A stretch of 64,000 bases of DNA from Pseudomonas marincola (GTDB lineage Bacteria > Pseudomonadota > Gammaproteobacteria > Pseudomonadales > Pseudomonadaceae). Position 1 is the stretch's first letter. Each line of letters starts with the position of its first letter. Positions 36,943-45,299 of this stretch are shown here, piece after piece. The notes below the pieces were generated by a model, which did not search any database, was not told the DNA's origin, and was given only the letters and a program-made list of their open reading frames with translations. Location of the stretch: positions 62,001 to 126,000 of the forward strand of contig NZ_FPBC01000002.1 in NCBI RefSeq assembly GCF_900116605.1, given 5' to 3'. The translations under genes and the position numbers were made by a program.

Positions 36943-37830
36943 ATGAATTATGAAGTTGTCGTGACCTGCGCTGTTACCGGTGCTGGCGATACAGTGGGCA
37001 AGCATCCGGCAATTCCGGTGACCCCGAAGCAAATTGCCGATGCCGCCATCGAAGCCGCAAAGGCTGGCGCCACCGTTGCTCACTGCCACGTGCGCGACCC
37101 GCAAACCGGCAAGCCGAGCCGTGATGTGGCGCTGTATCGCGAAGTGGTCGAGCGTATTCGTGAAAGCGACACCGACGTGATCATCAACCTCACCGCTGGC
37201 ATGGGCGGCGATCTCGAAATCGGCCCCGGCGAAACGCCGCTGGAATTCGGTGCCGGTACTGATCTGGTCGGGCCGATGGAGCGTCTCAAGCACATTGAAG
37301 AGCTGCGTCCGGAAATCTGCACCCTCGATTGCGGCACCCTGAATTTTGGTGATGGCGACTACATCTATGTCTCCACCCCGGCGCAACTGCGCGCTGGCGC
37401 CAAGCGCATCACCGAGTTGGGCGTTAAAGCCGAGCTGGAAATCTTCGACACCGGCCACCTGTGGTTTGCCAAGCAAATGCTCAAGGAAGGCCTGCTGGAA
37501 GATCCGCTGTTCCAACTTTGCCTGGGTATTCCGTGGGGCGCTCCGGCAGACACCGTGAGCATGAAAGCCATGGTCGATAACCTGCCAGCCGGTGCCACAT
37601 GGGCAGGCTTTGGTATCGGGCGCACGCAAATGCCAATGGCGGCTCAGGCCATGCTGTTGGGCGGCCACGTGCGCGTGGGGCTGGAAGACAATATCTGGCT
37701 GGATCGCGGCGTACATGCCACTAACGGGCAACTTGTCGAGCGCGTTATCGAGATCATCCAGCGTCTGGGTGGCCGTGCGCTGACACCGGCTGAAGGCCGC
37801 GAAAAAATGAAGCTCAAGCGTCTGGGCTAA
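36943..37830 (+). CDS. cdhC: 3-dehydrocarnitine cleavage enzyme (BKACE family)
   Basis: Condenses 3-dehydrocarnitine with acetyl-CoA and splits it to acetoacetate and betainyl-CoA. 295-residue zinc enzyme of the beta-keto acid cleavage (DUF849) family. Features are [20 protein letters not shown], the zinc His pair in [20 protein letters not shown], the substrate loop [18 protein letters not shown] and the C-terminal [19 protein letters not shown]. The ATG at 36943 follows AAAGGAG; the longer frame from 36898 is rejected. Second gene of caiX-cdhC-cdhA-cdhB. Confidence 0.93.
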   Translation: MNYEVVVTCAVTGAGDTVGKHPAIPVTPKQIADAAIEAAKAGATVAHCHVRDPQTGKPSRDVALYREVVERIRESDTDVIINLTAGMGGDLEIGPGETPLEFGAGTDLVGPMERLKHIEELRPEICTLDCGTLNFGDGDYIYVSTPAQLRAGAKRITELGVKAELEIFDTGHLWFAKQMLKEGLLEDPLFQLCLGIPWGAPADTVSMKAMVDNLPAGATWAGFGIGRTQMPMAAQAMLLGGHVRVGLEDNIWLDRGVHATNGQLVERVIEIIQRLGGRALTPAEGREKMKLKRLG

Positions 37831-37873
37831 GCACCGCTTGATTGAGCGAACCCACTATCGAGCAGGAGTCAGC

Positions 37874-38851
37874 ATGAGCAATCAAACTACCTTTGTGACA
37901 GAGATTAAAACCTTCGGCGCTATCTGTACCGGCGTAATCGGCAGTGGCTGGGTCGCCCGCGCCCTGGCCCATGGCCTGGATGTTGTCGCCTGGGACCCGG
38001 CGCCGAACGCCGAACAGCAACTGCGCGAGCGTATCGCCAATGCCTGGCCGGCACTGCAAGCGCAGGGTTTGGCGGAAGGTGCCAGCCAGGATCGCCTGCG
38101 CTTCGCCGACAGCGTTGAAGCGTGCGCGCGTGAAGCAGACTTCATTCAGGAAAGTGCGCCGGAAGTATTGGCCCTGAAGCTGGATCTGCATGCACGTATC
38201 AGCGCCGCAGCCCGCGCCGATGTGCTGATTGGTTCGAGCACATCCGGCTTGCTGCCCAGCGAGTTTTACGCAAGCTCAAGCAACCCGCAACGCTGCGTGG
38301 TGGGGCATCCGTTCAATCCGGTTTACTTGTTGCCGCTGGTTGAGGTTGTGGGCGGTAAAGACACTGCGCCAGAAGCCATTGAAGCAGCGATGAGCGTTTA
38401 CACCGCGCTGGGCATGCGGCCCTTGCATGTGCGCAAGGAAGTGCCGGGGTTTGTTGCCGACCGTCTGCTTGAGGCGCTGTGGCGTGAAGCTCTGCATCTG
38501 GTTAATGACGGCGTGGCGACTACCGGCGAGATTGATGATGCAATCCGTTTCGGCGCGGGCCTGCGCTGGTCGTTCATGGGCACCTTCCTGACCTACACAC
38601 TGGCGGGCGGCAATGCCGGTATGCGTCACTTCATGCAGCAGTTTGGCCCGGCACTGCAATTGCCGTGGACCTACCTGAAAGCGCCTGAGTTGACCGAAAG
38701 CCTGATCGACAGCGTGGTCGAAGGCACCGCAGAACAGCAGGGCCAGCGCAGCATTGCCGAGCTGGAACGCTACCGCGATGATTGCCTGATTGCCGTGCAG
38801 GAAGCGATTAAACAGACCAAGGCCAAACACGGTTTCGACGCTGCCGAGTGA
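37874..38851 (+). CDS. cdhA: L-carnitine 3-dehydrogenase
   Basis: Oxidises L-carnitine to 3-dehydrocarnitine with NAD+, the committed step of carnitine catabolism. 325 residues of the 3-hydroxyacyl-CoA dehydrogenase-like fold. The N-terminal Rossmann motif is [20 protein letters not shown]. The mid-region [20 protein letters not shown], the catalytic-region [13 protein letters not shown] and [20 protein letters not shown] (His in GHPFNP) follow. The C-terminal helical domain contains [20 protein letters not shown]. The ATG at 37874 has AGGAG nine bases upstream; an earlier TTG in frame is unlikely. The stop is 63 bases before cdhB. Confidence 0.94.
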   Translation: MSNQTTFVTEIKTFGAICTGVIGSGWVARALAHGLDVVAWDPAPNAEQQLRERIANAWPALQAQGLAEGASQDRLRFADSVEACAREADFIQESAPEVLALKLDLHARISAAARADVLIGSSTSGLLPSEFYASSSNPQRCVVGHPFNPVYLLPLVEVVGGKDTAPEAIEAAMSVYTALGMRPLHVRKEVPGFVADRLLEALWREALHLVNDGVATTGEIDDAIRFGAGLRWSFMGTFLTYTLAGGNAGMRHFMQQFGPALQLPWTYLKAPELTESLIDSVVEGTAEQQGQRSIAELERYRDDCLIAVQEAIKQTKAKHGFDAAE

Positions 38852-38914
38852 TCGACGCTTACCCAGCCCGCCGGCTTTATGCCGGTCGGGTTGTGCTTGA
38901 TTCAGGAGAATTGC

Positions 38915-39388
38915 ATGACGCGACTCACCACCTACCAGACGGCCGTGCTGCCCGAATGGGTTGATTACAATCAGCATCTGCGCGATGCGTTTTATCTGCT
39001 GATTTTCAGCTATGCCACCGATTCGCTGATGGATCATCTGGGGCTGGATGAGGCAGGGCGCGCGCGCACCGGGCATACCTTGTATACCCTCGAATGCCAC
39101 CTCAACTACCTCAACGAGGTGCGTTTGGGTGCGGAAGTCGAGGTGCACACGCAACTGCTTGCGTACGACCAGAAGCGTCTGCACGTGCATCACTCTTTGC
39201 ACTTGGTTGGCGTGGAAGCCGCCTTGGCTGAGAGCGAGCAGATGCTGATGAATATCGACGTCGAAAGCGGGCGTTCGGCAATTCTCGATGAGCAAGTTAA
39301 CGCACGGGTAGAGGCGTTGTCTGCCGCTCACGCTGGCTTGTCGATGCCGGTTTATGTCGGGCGGGTAATCGGTTTGCCGAAGCGTTAG
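38915..39388 (+). CDS. cdhB: Betainyl-CoA thioesterase (hotdog fold)
   Basis: 157-residue 4HBT-type hotdog thioesterase that releases glycine betaine from betainyl-CoA. The start MTRLTTYQTAVLPEWVDYNQ has the thioesterase pattern with the catalytic Asp in WVDYNQHLRDAFYLLIF. The central helix and strand are TLYTLECHLNYLNEVRLGAE. AGGAG precedes the ATG at 38915. Last gene of the carnitine operon, followed within about 35 bases by a strong terminator. The betaine product feeds gbcAB next door. Confidence 0.9.
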   Translation: MTRLTTYQTAVLPEWVDYNQHLRDAFYLLIFSYATDSLMDHLGLDEAGRARTGHTLYTLECHLNYLNEVRLGAEVEVHTQLLAYDQKRLHVHHSLHLVGVEAALAESEQMLMNIDVESGRSAILDEQVNARVEALSAAHAGLSMPVYVGRVIGLPKR

Positions 39389-39420
39389 GTAACCGCGAGC
39401 GGTTCGAGCCGCACAAATGG

Positions 39421-39458
39421 CAAAAGGGCGAGCAATCTGTCGATTGTTCGCCCTTTTG
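39421..39458. terminator. Terminator after the carnitine operon
   Basis: 17-base stem (AAAAGGGCGAGCAATC side against GATTGTTCGCCCTTTT) with a four-base TGTC loop and A/T ends on both sides. It serves the plus-strand cdh operon and possibly gbcA from the other side. Confidence 0.9.
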
Positions 39459-39478
39459 CGTTATGCAGTTGAGTCCGG

Positions 39479-39574
39479 TCAGTTTGGGTTTCGCTGCTGT
39501 TCTGGCGGCGCCGGTTTTATCGCCAACAGGCTGTATCCCAGCAGCGCCAACAGCAAAACAAAACCCAGACTCAC
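39479..39574 (-). CDS. Possible 31-residue single-pass membrane peptide downstream of gbcA
   Basis: A GTG-started frame encoding MSLGFVLLLALLGYSLLAIK followed by PAPPEQQRNPN. This is one hydrophobic helix and a short polar Pro/Gln tail. GGAG lies ten bases ahead, overlapping the gbcA stop region; upstream codons in frame would add basic residues (SKRV). It would be co-transcribed with gbcA and end just before the terminator at 39421-39458. Too short for certainty; the helix-plus-tail pattern is what argues for it. Confidence 0.4.
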   Translation of the reverse strand: MSLGFVLLLALLGYSLLAIKPAPPEQQRNPN

Positions 39575-39581
39575 GACGCGC

Positions 39582-40874
39582 TTACTCCGACACGACTTGG
39601 CGCAACTGGGGCAGCGGCTGCGCATTCAGGTTGTTGAGCATGCGTTCGCTGTACCAGTCGACAAAGTTGACCACGCCGAACTCGTAAGTCTGCGAGTAAG
39701 GGCCTGGCTGGTAGGCGGTGGAGTTGATGCCGCGCTGATTTTCCTCGGCCAGACGACGATCCTGATCGTTGGTTGCATCCCACACCTGACGCAGGCGGGC
39801 GACGTCGTAATCAACCCCTTCAACGGCGTCCTTGTGCACCAGCCATTTGGTGGTGACCATGGTTTCTTGCGCGCTGATCGGCCACACGGTGAACACAATA
39901 AGGTGGTCGCCCATGCAGTGGTTCCACGAGTGCGGCAGGTGCAGAATGCGCATCGAGCCCAGCTCCGGATTCTTGATGCGGCCCATCAGCTTTTGGCAGC
40001 CGCGCTTGCCGTCCATGGTCATCGACTCGGTGCCCTTGAGCAGCGGCATACGCACGATGCGATTGCGCAGACCAAAGCTGGCGTGGGCATAAGGAATGTT
40101 CTCGGCTTGCCATTTGGCAGCGGAGTCGGCGACATGATCCTTGAAGTTCTGGTCGGCGCGCGGGTCGGTTACGTCGTCCCACTCAAGCAGTGACTTCAAC
40201 AACTCCGGGTGCGAGCCGCTGCAGTGGTAGCACTCGCGATTGTTCTCGAGTACCAGCTTCCAGTTGGCCTTTTCCATCAAGGTGGTTTGCACCGCCACCT
40301 TGGTGTTTTCCATGTCGTAAGGCTCCATGTAGTGCGCCAGCGTGCTGAGGAAGTCATCCACCGCAGGCGGGTTTTCTGCCAGCGAAATGAAGATATAGCC
40401 GCCAGCTGTTTTGCAGTGCACCGGTTTCAGGCCGTACTGGTTGAGGTCAAAATCTGCACCCATTTCCGTGCCGGCAAACAGCAGGCGACCGTCGAGTTCA
40501 TATGTCCACTGGTGATAATGGCAAACCAGTTTGGCGACCTTGCCTTTTTCGCTGGTGCACAGCCGCGAGCCACGGTGGCGGCAGACGTTGTGAAAGGCAT
40601 GCACCACGCCTTCGGCGCCGCGAATCACGATGATCGGGTTATTGCCGATTTGCAGCGTCAGGTAATTACCCTTGGCCGGTATTTCGCAAGTCATTCCGGC
40701 GATCAGCCACTCCTTGTGGAAGATCTCCTGCATGTCGATCTGGAACAGGCGCTCGTCGTTATAAAACGGCTGCGGCAATGAAAAGGTCCGCTCACGGCTG
40801 TGAAGCATATCTACCGTTGCCTTGCGCGCTGGCTCGAGTGGATCGCCGAGGCTCAGAGTCGAAGTGACGTCCAT
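39582..40874 (-). CDS. gbcA: Glycine betaine demethylase, Rieske oxygenase component GbcA
   Basis: Oxygenase that removes the first methyl of glycine betaine, giving dimethylglycine and formaldehyde. 430 residues. The Rieske [2Fe-2S] site is CRHRG near 98-102 and CHYHQW near 118-123. The catalytic non-heme iron site includes His217 and His222 in ENNRECYHCSGSHPELLKS. The N-terminal start MDVTSTLSLGDPLEPARKAT is that of the family. Divergent from its reductase partner gbcB across 370 bases; both belong to the GbdR regulon in relatives. Confidence 0.95.
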   Translation of the reverse strand: MDVTSTLSLGDPLEPARKATVDMLHSRERTFSLPQPFYNDERLFQIDMQEIFHKEWLIAGMTCEIPAKGNYLTLQIGNNPIIVIRGAEGVVHAFHNVCRHRGSRLCTSEKGKVAKLVCHYHQWTYELDGRLLFAGTEMGADFDLNQYGLKPVHCKTAGGYIFISLAENPPAVDDFLSTLAHYMEPYDMENTKVAVQTTLMEKANWKLVLENNRECYHCSGSHPELLKSLLEWDDVTDPRADQNFKDHVADSAAKWQAENIPYAHASFGLRNRIVRMPLLKGTESMTMDGKRGCQKLMGRIKNPELGSMRILHLPHSWNHCMGDHLIVFTVWPISAQETMVTTKWLVHKDAVEGVDYDVARLRQVWDATNDQDRRLAEENQRGINSTAYQPGPYSQTYEFGVVNFVDWYSERMLNNLNAQPLPQLRQVVSE

Positions 40875-41244
40875 CAGTAACTCCTCAATGGCGATAGTGG
40901 GTTTATCGCCGTAAAAGTGGCATTTAGGTGCAGCTGCAAGGTGATTGCGCCGTGCTTTTTCACCGACCGACTGGCGCTGGTTCCATTCATGCGGGCGTGT
41001 TCGAGTCTCGACTCAGGGCACACCAATTGATGATTCGGCTAGGGTCGAGTTTGGCTGCGCGCGCGGCTTGATCCTTATCCATGGGCGACACGCCTGAATC
41101 AGTTTCCGACCAGCAATGGCCCGTGTTAGCGGGCGGGTCGCGATAAGCATGTAAATGTCGCTAACAGATATATGAGTCGTGCTGGCGTTAAGCACAATCG
41201 CAGCATATTCAGGCCGATGTCCGGCCGCGCGCGGAGGCACGTGC
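40875..41244. promoter_or_regulatory. gbcA-gbcB divergent promoter region
   Basis: 370 bases without a gene. It includes the inverted repeat GTTAGCG (41125-41131) and CGCTAAC (41159-41165) enclosing a TCGCGATAAGCATGTAAATG core. It probably houses promoters for both genes and GbdR sites; no site is assigned from sequence alone. Confidence 0.5.
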
Positions 41245-42348
41245 ATGACCACTAACGACTTTCTAAACCCGGTAACCACCCAGACCTGGAGCAATGGCCG
41301 CCATCTGGTGCGTTGCGTCAAGGTCATCCAGGAAACCTGGGATGTCCGCACCTTCTGTTTCATGGCCGACCAGCCCGTGCTGTTCTTCTTCAAACCGGGG
41401 CAGTTCGTCACGCTGGAGCTTGAAATCGAGGGCGTGCCGATCATGCGCTCTTACACCATCTCCAGCGCGCCCTCGGTGCCGTACAGCTTTTCGATCACCA
41501 TTAAACGGGTGCCTGGCGGTAAGGTTTCAAACTGGCTGCACGATAATCTGCATGAAGGCCAGGATCTGGCCGTGCACGGCCCTGTGGGTAACTTCAATGC
41601 GATTGATTTCCCCGCAGAAAAAGTGCTGTTTCTCAGCGGCGGTGTGGGGATTACTCCGGTCATGTCGATGGCGCGCTGGTATTACGACACCAACGCTAAT
41701 GTGGACATGGTGTTTGTGCACAGCGCGCGCTCGCCGAAAGACATCATCTTTCATCGCGAACTTGAGCACATGGCGGCGCGCATCAACAACTTCAGCCTGC
41801 ACGTCATCTGCGAAAAGCATGGCTTGGGCGAGGCGTGGGCGGGGTATCGGGGCTATCTCAATCAGCCGATGCTGGAGTTGATCGCCCCGGATTATCTCGA
41901 CCGTGAAATCTTCTGCTGCGGGCCAACGCCCTACATGGCGGCGGTCAAACGCCTGCTGCAAGCCAACAATTACGACATGCAGCGCTATCACGAAGAAGCA
42001 TTCGGGCCGACTCCGCCCGAGGTTCGCGCTGAAGTTAAGGAGCTGGCAGCAGAAGCGGCCGAGGCGGCGGAAGTACCGGCGACCGATCTGCGTCAGGTCG
42101 AATTCGTGCTCACTGGCAAAAGCATCCGGGTTGGCCCGAGCGAAACCGTGCACTCGGCCGCCGCGCAATTGGGCCTGCACATTCCCAAGGCCTGCGGCAT
42201 GGGCATTTGCGGAACCTGCAAGGTGCTGAAAACTTCGGGCGAGGTCAGCATGGAGCACAACGGCGGCATCACCGATGAAGACGTAGCTGAGGGCTACATC
42301 CTGTCATGCTGCAGCGTGCCGCAAGGCGATGTGGCGATAGAGTTTTAA
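41245..42348 (+). CDS. gbcB: Glycine betaine demethylase reductase component GbcB
   Basis: 367-residue ferredoxin-NADP reductase-type partner that supplies electrons to GbcA. The FAD domain has the flavin motif PIMRSYTISSAP, the NAD domain has FLSGGVGITPVMSMARWYYD and EIFCCGPTPYMAAVKRLLQ. The C-terminal plant-type [2Fe-2S] domain has ACGMGICGTCKVLK and a final Cys in YILSCCSVPQG. An Ala/Glu-rich linker (about 265-280) joins the last two. GGAGG before the ATG at 41245 fixes the start. Ends in a strong terminator. Confidence 0.95.
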   Translation: MTTNDFLNPVTTQTWSNGRHLVRCVKVIQETWDVRTFCFMADQPVLFFFKPGQFVTLELEIEGVPIMRSYTISSAPSVPYSFSITIKRVPGGKVSNWLHDNLHEGQDLAVHGPVGNFNAIDFPAEKVLFLSGGVGITPVMSMARWYYDTNANVDMVFVHSARSPKDIIFHRELEHMAARINNFSLHVICEKHGLGEAWAGYRGYLNQPMLELIAPDYLDREIFCCGPTPYMAAVKRLLQANNYDMQRYHEEAFGPTPPEVRAEVKELAAEAAEAAEVPATDLRQVEFVLTGKSIRVGPSETVHSAAAQLGLHIPKACGMGICGTCKVLKTSGEVSMEHNGGITDEDVAEGYILSCCSVPQGDVAIEF

Positions 42349-42355
42349 GCAATAG

Positions 42356-42384
42356 AAAAGGGCGCATGGAGATGCGCCCTTTTT
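42356..42384. terminator. Terminator after gbcB
   Basis: 12-base stem AAAAGGGCGCAT/ATGCGCCCTTTT with a GGAG loop and a T-run. It lies between convergent gbcB and the LysR-type gene. Confidence 0.92.
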
Positions 42385-42432
42385 AGTTGCTGCTGCGTAA
42401 AACAATCAGAAATAGATCTTTGCAATAGCGAC

Positions 42433-43392
42433 TCAAACGGTCGCTGAGGTAGTAGATAACTTTGATTCCCGATTTAACATAGCTGCCGCGAGCAATACTT
42501 GATCTCTGAGCCAGCAGTTACCTGCGTCACGGCTCGCTGACTCAGTCCAGACCATGTCTAGGGTGAACCTTGGAAATCCAATTGGAGGTGCTGACGCTAC
42601 ATGGGAGCTAGTTGCCAGCGTATCAAATACTCGGCGTGGGAGAGTTAGGACGTAGTTGGTGTTTTTGATCAATCCAATCGCGGAGTAGTAGGTGTTAGCT
42701 TTAGCAATTATGTCACGGCTCTGTCCATTTCTCAAAAGCCAGCCGTCAACCATATTGGTATTGGTTGTCCAAGGCGTGGGATATATGTGTTTACGATTAA
42801 CAAATTCTTCAAGTGTAAATGATCCATTTTCAGCTGGATGATCTTTATCAGTTACACAAACAAGTTCGTCTTGAGCTAGTGTTTGACAGCGATGGCTAAG
42901 AGTCTTTCGGTGGAATTTAGGTCCGAAACATATCGCCAAGTCGACTTCTCCGCTTTCCAGTTCCCTCGTAAGAATTTCATTTTCAAATTTTATGATATTC
43001 ACTGATGCGGGCGAATTGTTATTAACTATTTTTAGTAGTCGCGGCAGAATCACTATCTCGAAATACTCTGGGGCTTGTATGTGGAATAGTCGAAACTCAG
43101 TGATCTCGCGATGAGACGGGTCACCCGAGTAGCACAGATTAATCTTTTCAATTATTTGAATTATGCTGGGGTAGATTGCGTCTGCTTTGGCTGTAGGCGC
43201 CATTGTCCCTCTTTCCGGCACAAATAGGTCGTCATTCATAGCTATCCTGAGCTTCTTGAGACAGTAGCTTACCGTAGACTGGCTTACGCATAGGGCTTCC
43301 GATACTACAGTCACGCTACCCCGCTCATAAACGTGAATAAAAACCATCAGATCCTGAATATCTAGTTTGCGTAGCAAGTTGCTTTCAAGCAT
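42433..43392 (-). CDS. LysR-family transcriptional regulator in an AT-rich accessory block
   Basis: 319-residue LysR regulator. The N-terminal winged HTH covers about 10-70: DIQDLMVFIHVYERGSVTVV, then EALCVSQSTVSYCLKKLRIA, and DDLFVPERGTMAPTAKADAI. A C-terminal co-inducer domain follows. The FVPERG/F..T turn resembles the NodD/SyrM/LeuO-like branch. Codon use is visibly AT-richer (many AAT, ATT, TTA) than the flanking gbc genes, which suggests acquisition by transfer. Target unknown; the nearest candidate is the EamA transporter at 44039, beyond a dead gene. Confidence 0.85.
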   Translation of the reverse strand: MLESNLLRKLDIQDLMVFIHVYERGSVTVVSEALCVSQSTVSYCLKKLRIAMNDDLFVPERGTMAPTAKADAIYPSIIQIIEKINLCYSGDPSHREITEFRLFHIQAPEYFEIVILPRLLKIVNNNSPASVNIIKFENEILTRELESGEVDLAICFGPKFHRKTLSHRCQTLAQDELVCVTDKDHPAENGSFTLEEFVNRKHIYPTPWTTNTNMVDGWLLRNGQSRDIIAKANTYYSAIGLIKNTNYVLTLPRRVFDTLATSSHVASAPPIGFPRFTLDMVWTESASRDAGNCWLRDQVLLAAAMLNRESKLSTTSATV

Positions 43393-43563
43393 GGAAATTC
43401 CCCTTGTCAGCTATCTGCTTATATTTCATTGGTATAACTTTTAGTCTACGGCTATCTAGAAAATAGCAAAATCTTTTTATTTATTAAATTATCCTAGCGA
43501 TCAATTTGTCTGTCGCTACATGTGGCTGGTGCGCTAGACAGGCACAGAATGGAGACCCAGGAT

Positions 43564-43846
43564 ATGATGATTCGAGTGACCGATATAAACTCTGATCTTT
43601 GGAATAAAGCATCATAAGTTAGCAAAAGTAAGCACGATAAGACCTACAACGCCAGTATCGAACAAGCCCCTCAGTATTACGTGGTTGCCCAGTTTGCAGA
43701 GAATAATATTCTTACTTGCGCAGGAATCACGTTCGGAGATGAAAGAGATCTACTTCCTGACCAATATATTGATAGTCCGATCGAGGCCGTTTTACTTATG
43801 AGGTTCGGGAGGGAAGTTGAACGATCCAAAATTGCCGAAATAAGTA
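43564..43846 (+). pseudogene. Remnant of a thermostable hemolysin/GNAT-like gene
   Basis: Reads in one frame from an ATG at 43564, hits TAA at 43615-43617, then continues without shift. Segments are YYVVAQFAENNILTCAGITF, DERDLLPDQYIDSPIEAVLL and MRFGREVERSKIAEISS. The pattern (aligned Y-x-V, CAGI, LPxQYIDxPIE, FGRxVxRSKIxEI) resembles the thermostable hemolysin family, which is related to acyltransferases and is normally around 200 residues. After EISS the sequence switches to an antisense IS3 transposase fragment, so the C-terminal half is lost. An internal stop plus truncation make it a pseudogene. Family assignment is from memory of the motif. Confidence 0.55.
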
Positions 43847-43932
43847 GCTACCTCCGCCACCGGCAGACCTCGTTCGGTCACTTGCTTGACTGCTTCGATT
43901 TTGAATTCTTCGGGGTAACGCGGGTTGCTCAT
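43843..43932 (-). mobile_element. 5' fragment of an IS3-family transposase orfA
   Basis: On the minus strand an ATG at 43932, preceded by AGGAGG, opens MSNPRYPEEFKIEAVKQVTE and RGLPVAEVA. This is the usual N-terminus of IS3-family OrfA (helix of the HTH). It is cut after about 29 codons at the junction with the hemolysin-like remnant. The rest of orfA, orfB and the other inverted repeat are missing; the left end should lie between 43933 and about 44000 but no repeat can be paired. Confidence 0.75.
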
Positions 43933-44038
43933 GGCACCTCCTAGTGACCGTATTATGGTGTTTGGAGGTGTATACGAATCTAGGGGCGATTTAGAGCGGC
44001 GTTTGTGGGGATGGCAGAGAGCTAAGCTGAAATAGCTG

Positions 44039-44944
44039 TTATCTAACGATAGCCGGGGCAGCGCGCTGGCTCATTGATATCAAGACCGCCATGGCTGCAA
44101 TAACCATAGCCATACCGAATAGATCAGCAATGCTCGGGTACTGGCGCATCCAGTACCAGTGAGCAGCTGTCGACATTACGGTACTAAGGTAAATGTATGA
44201 CGTAACCATAGTTGGAGTCAGGATTCCAATTGAGCGATGAAGCAGATAGAAGGTTCCAAGCGTTGCGAAGACTGCAAGATAGGCAATCCAGCCGATGTCA
44301 CTCCACTGCAAGCTAGCCGCTGATCTCCACCCTCCCGTGAAAAAAGAGTAGCAACCCAGAAATCCAGCTCCAAACGCCATGTTCCAAAAGGTCATTGCCG
44401 AGGGGCTGCAACCCTTCAAGCTGAAACCTTTGAAACGTTGGCTCAAAGGAGAATAGGCAGCCATTGCAATACATCCGATACCAAAGACAATGAGAGGGTA
44501 TACAGGCGACTTTGTATCGGTACCGTTATCTATGATTATGATCGCGCCTAGAGCCGCGATGACCATGGGAGCCGCTTGGAAAATTGATGACCGACGAACG
44601 AAGATCAACTCGAAACAGAGTGTTCCCAACGGTACTAACGCATACATAAGTGCCGTGGTTACCGCTGATGTATATCTCAACGCTTCGAAAAGCGAAGCGA
44701 AGTAGATTGCCAGTAACATACCCAGGAGTGCATGCCTGGATAGGCCCGCAAGACCGTTTGGTAACTCACGCCGAGCCAGCACTATTGGAAGGAATAGAGA
44801 AGCGGAGAGGGCAAGCCTAAGTATCGTCAAAAAGACAGGATCGACGGCGGGACTCACTTCAGCCGCTGCGAAAAATGAAGTTGCTATAAGAACAGCCCAC
44901 ACGATCATGCAGCAATGGGCTCTTAGAAACTTTGTGCCGTTCAT
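44039..44944 (-). CDS. EamA/DMT-family inner-membrane transporter
   Basis: 301-residue drug/metabolite transporter with about ten hydrophobic segments in two EamA repeats. The first repeat starts LRAHCCMIVWAVLIATSFFA and contains PVFLTILRLALSASLFLPIV and ALMYALVPLGTLCFELIFVR. The second contains WIAYLAVFATLGTFYLLHRS. The ATG at 44944 is chosen because the earlier in-frame starts are TTG codons without a ribosome site. It belongs to the AT-richer insert with the LysR regulator. Substrate, probably an exported metabolite or amino acid, is unknown. Confidence 0.85.
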   Translation of the reverse strand: MNGTKFLRAHCCMIVWAVLIATSFFAAAEVSPAVDPVFLTILRLALSASLFLPIVLARRELPNGLAGLSRHALLGMLLAIYFASLFEALRYTSAVTTALMYALVPLGTLCFELIFVRRSSIFQAAPMVIAALGAIIIIDNGTDTKSPVYPLIVFGIGCIAMAAYSPLSQRFKGFSLKGCSPSAMTFWNMAFGAGFLGCYSFFTGGWRSAASLQWSDIGWIAYLAVFATLGTFYLLHRSIGILTPTMVTSYIYLSTVMSTAAHWYWMRQYPSIADLFGMAMVIAAMAVLISMSQRAAPAIVR

Positions 44945-45299
44945 TGCCCAGTTTTTCCTAGTCAATATACTAAGCAATGATGTGTTACTAGCGGCTAGTA
45001 AGTGGGTGAATATTTAAATAAGTGATGTTAGAAACTAGGGGCGTCTCAGTTGCTGAGCAGCCTCCGTACGGCAAATCCGCATAGTGTTTCTACCGTTGAA
45101 AGGTGAATCAAAACCGGTTCTTTAGACAAGAGCTGAGTTCGATACTGTCTCGGATTTGTTCAGATTTCCCAGTAGCTTCCTTGTGATACCTAGTGTTGAT
45201 AAGTACCCTTCGGCCACCACGTTGCAGGCGTTGTCGCCAGAGCGTTCAGACTCACACTCCAGCGACTCGCAAGGCTGACTTCACATTGGCGCCAGTCCC
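44945..45299. other. Intergenic region
   Basis: About 350 AT-rich bases between the EamA gene and the NhaC-type antiporter gene. No gene, repeat or terminator of note seen. Confidence 0.4.

Noticed and set aside
43681..43944. 87-residue protein ending FFGVTRVAHGTS
   Set aside because: Chimeric read-through: hemolysin-like remnant followed by the antisense strand of an IS3 orfA, so not a real protein.
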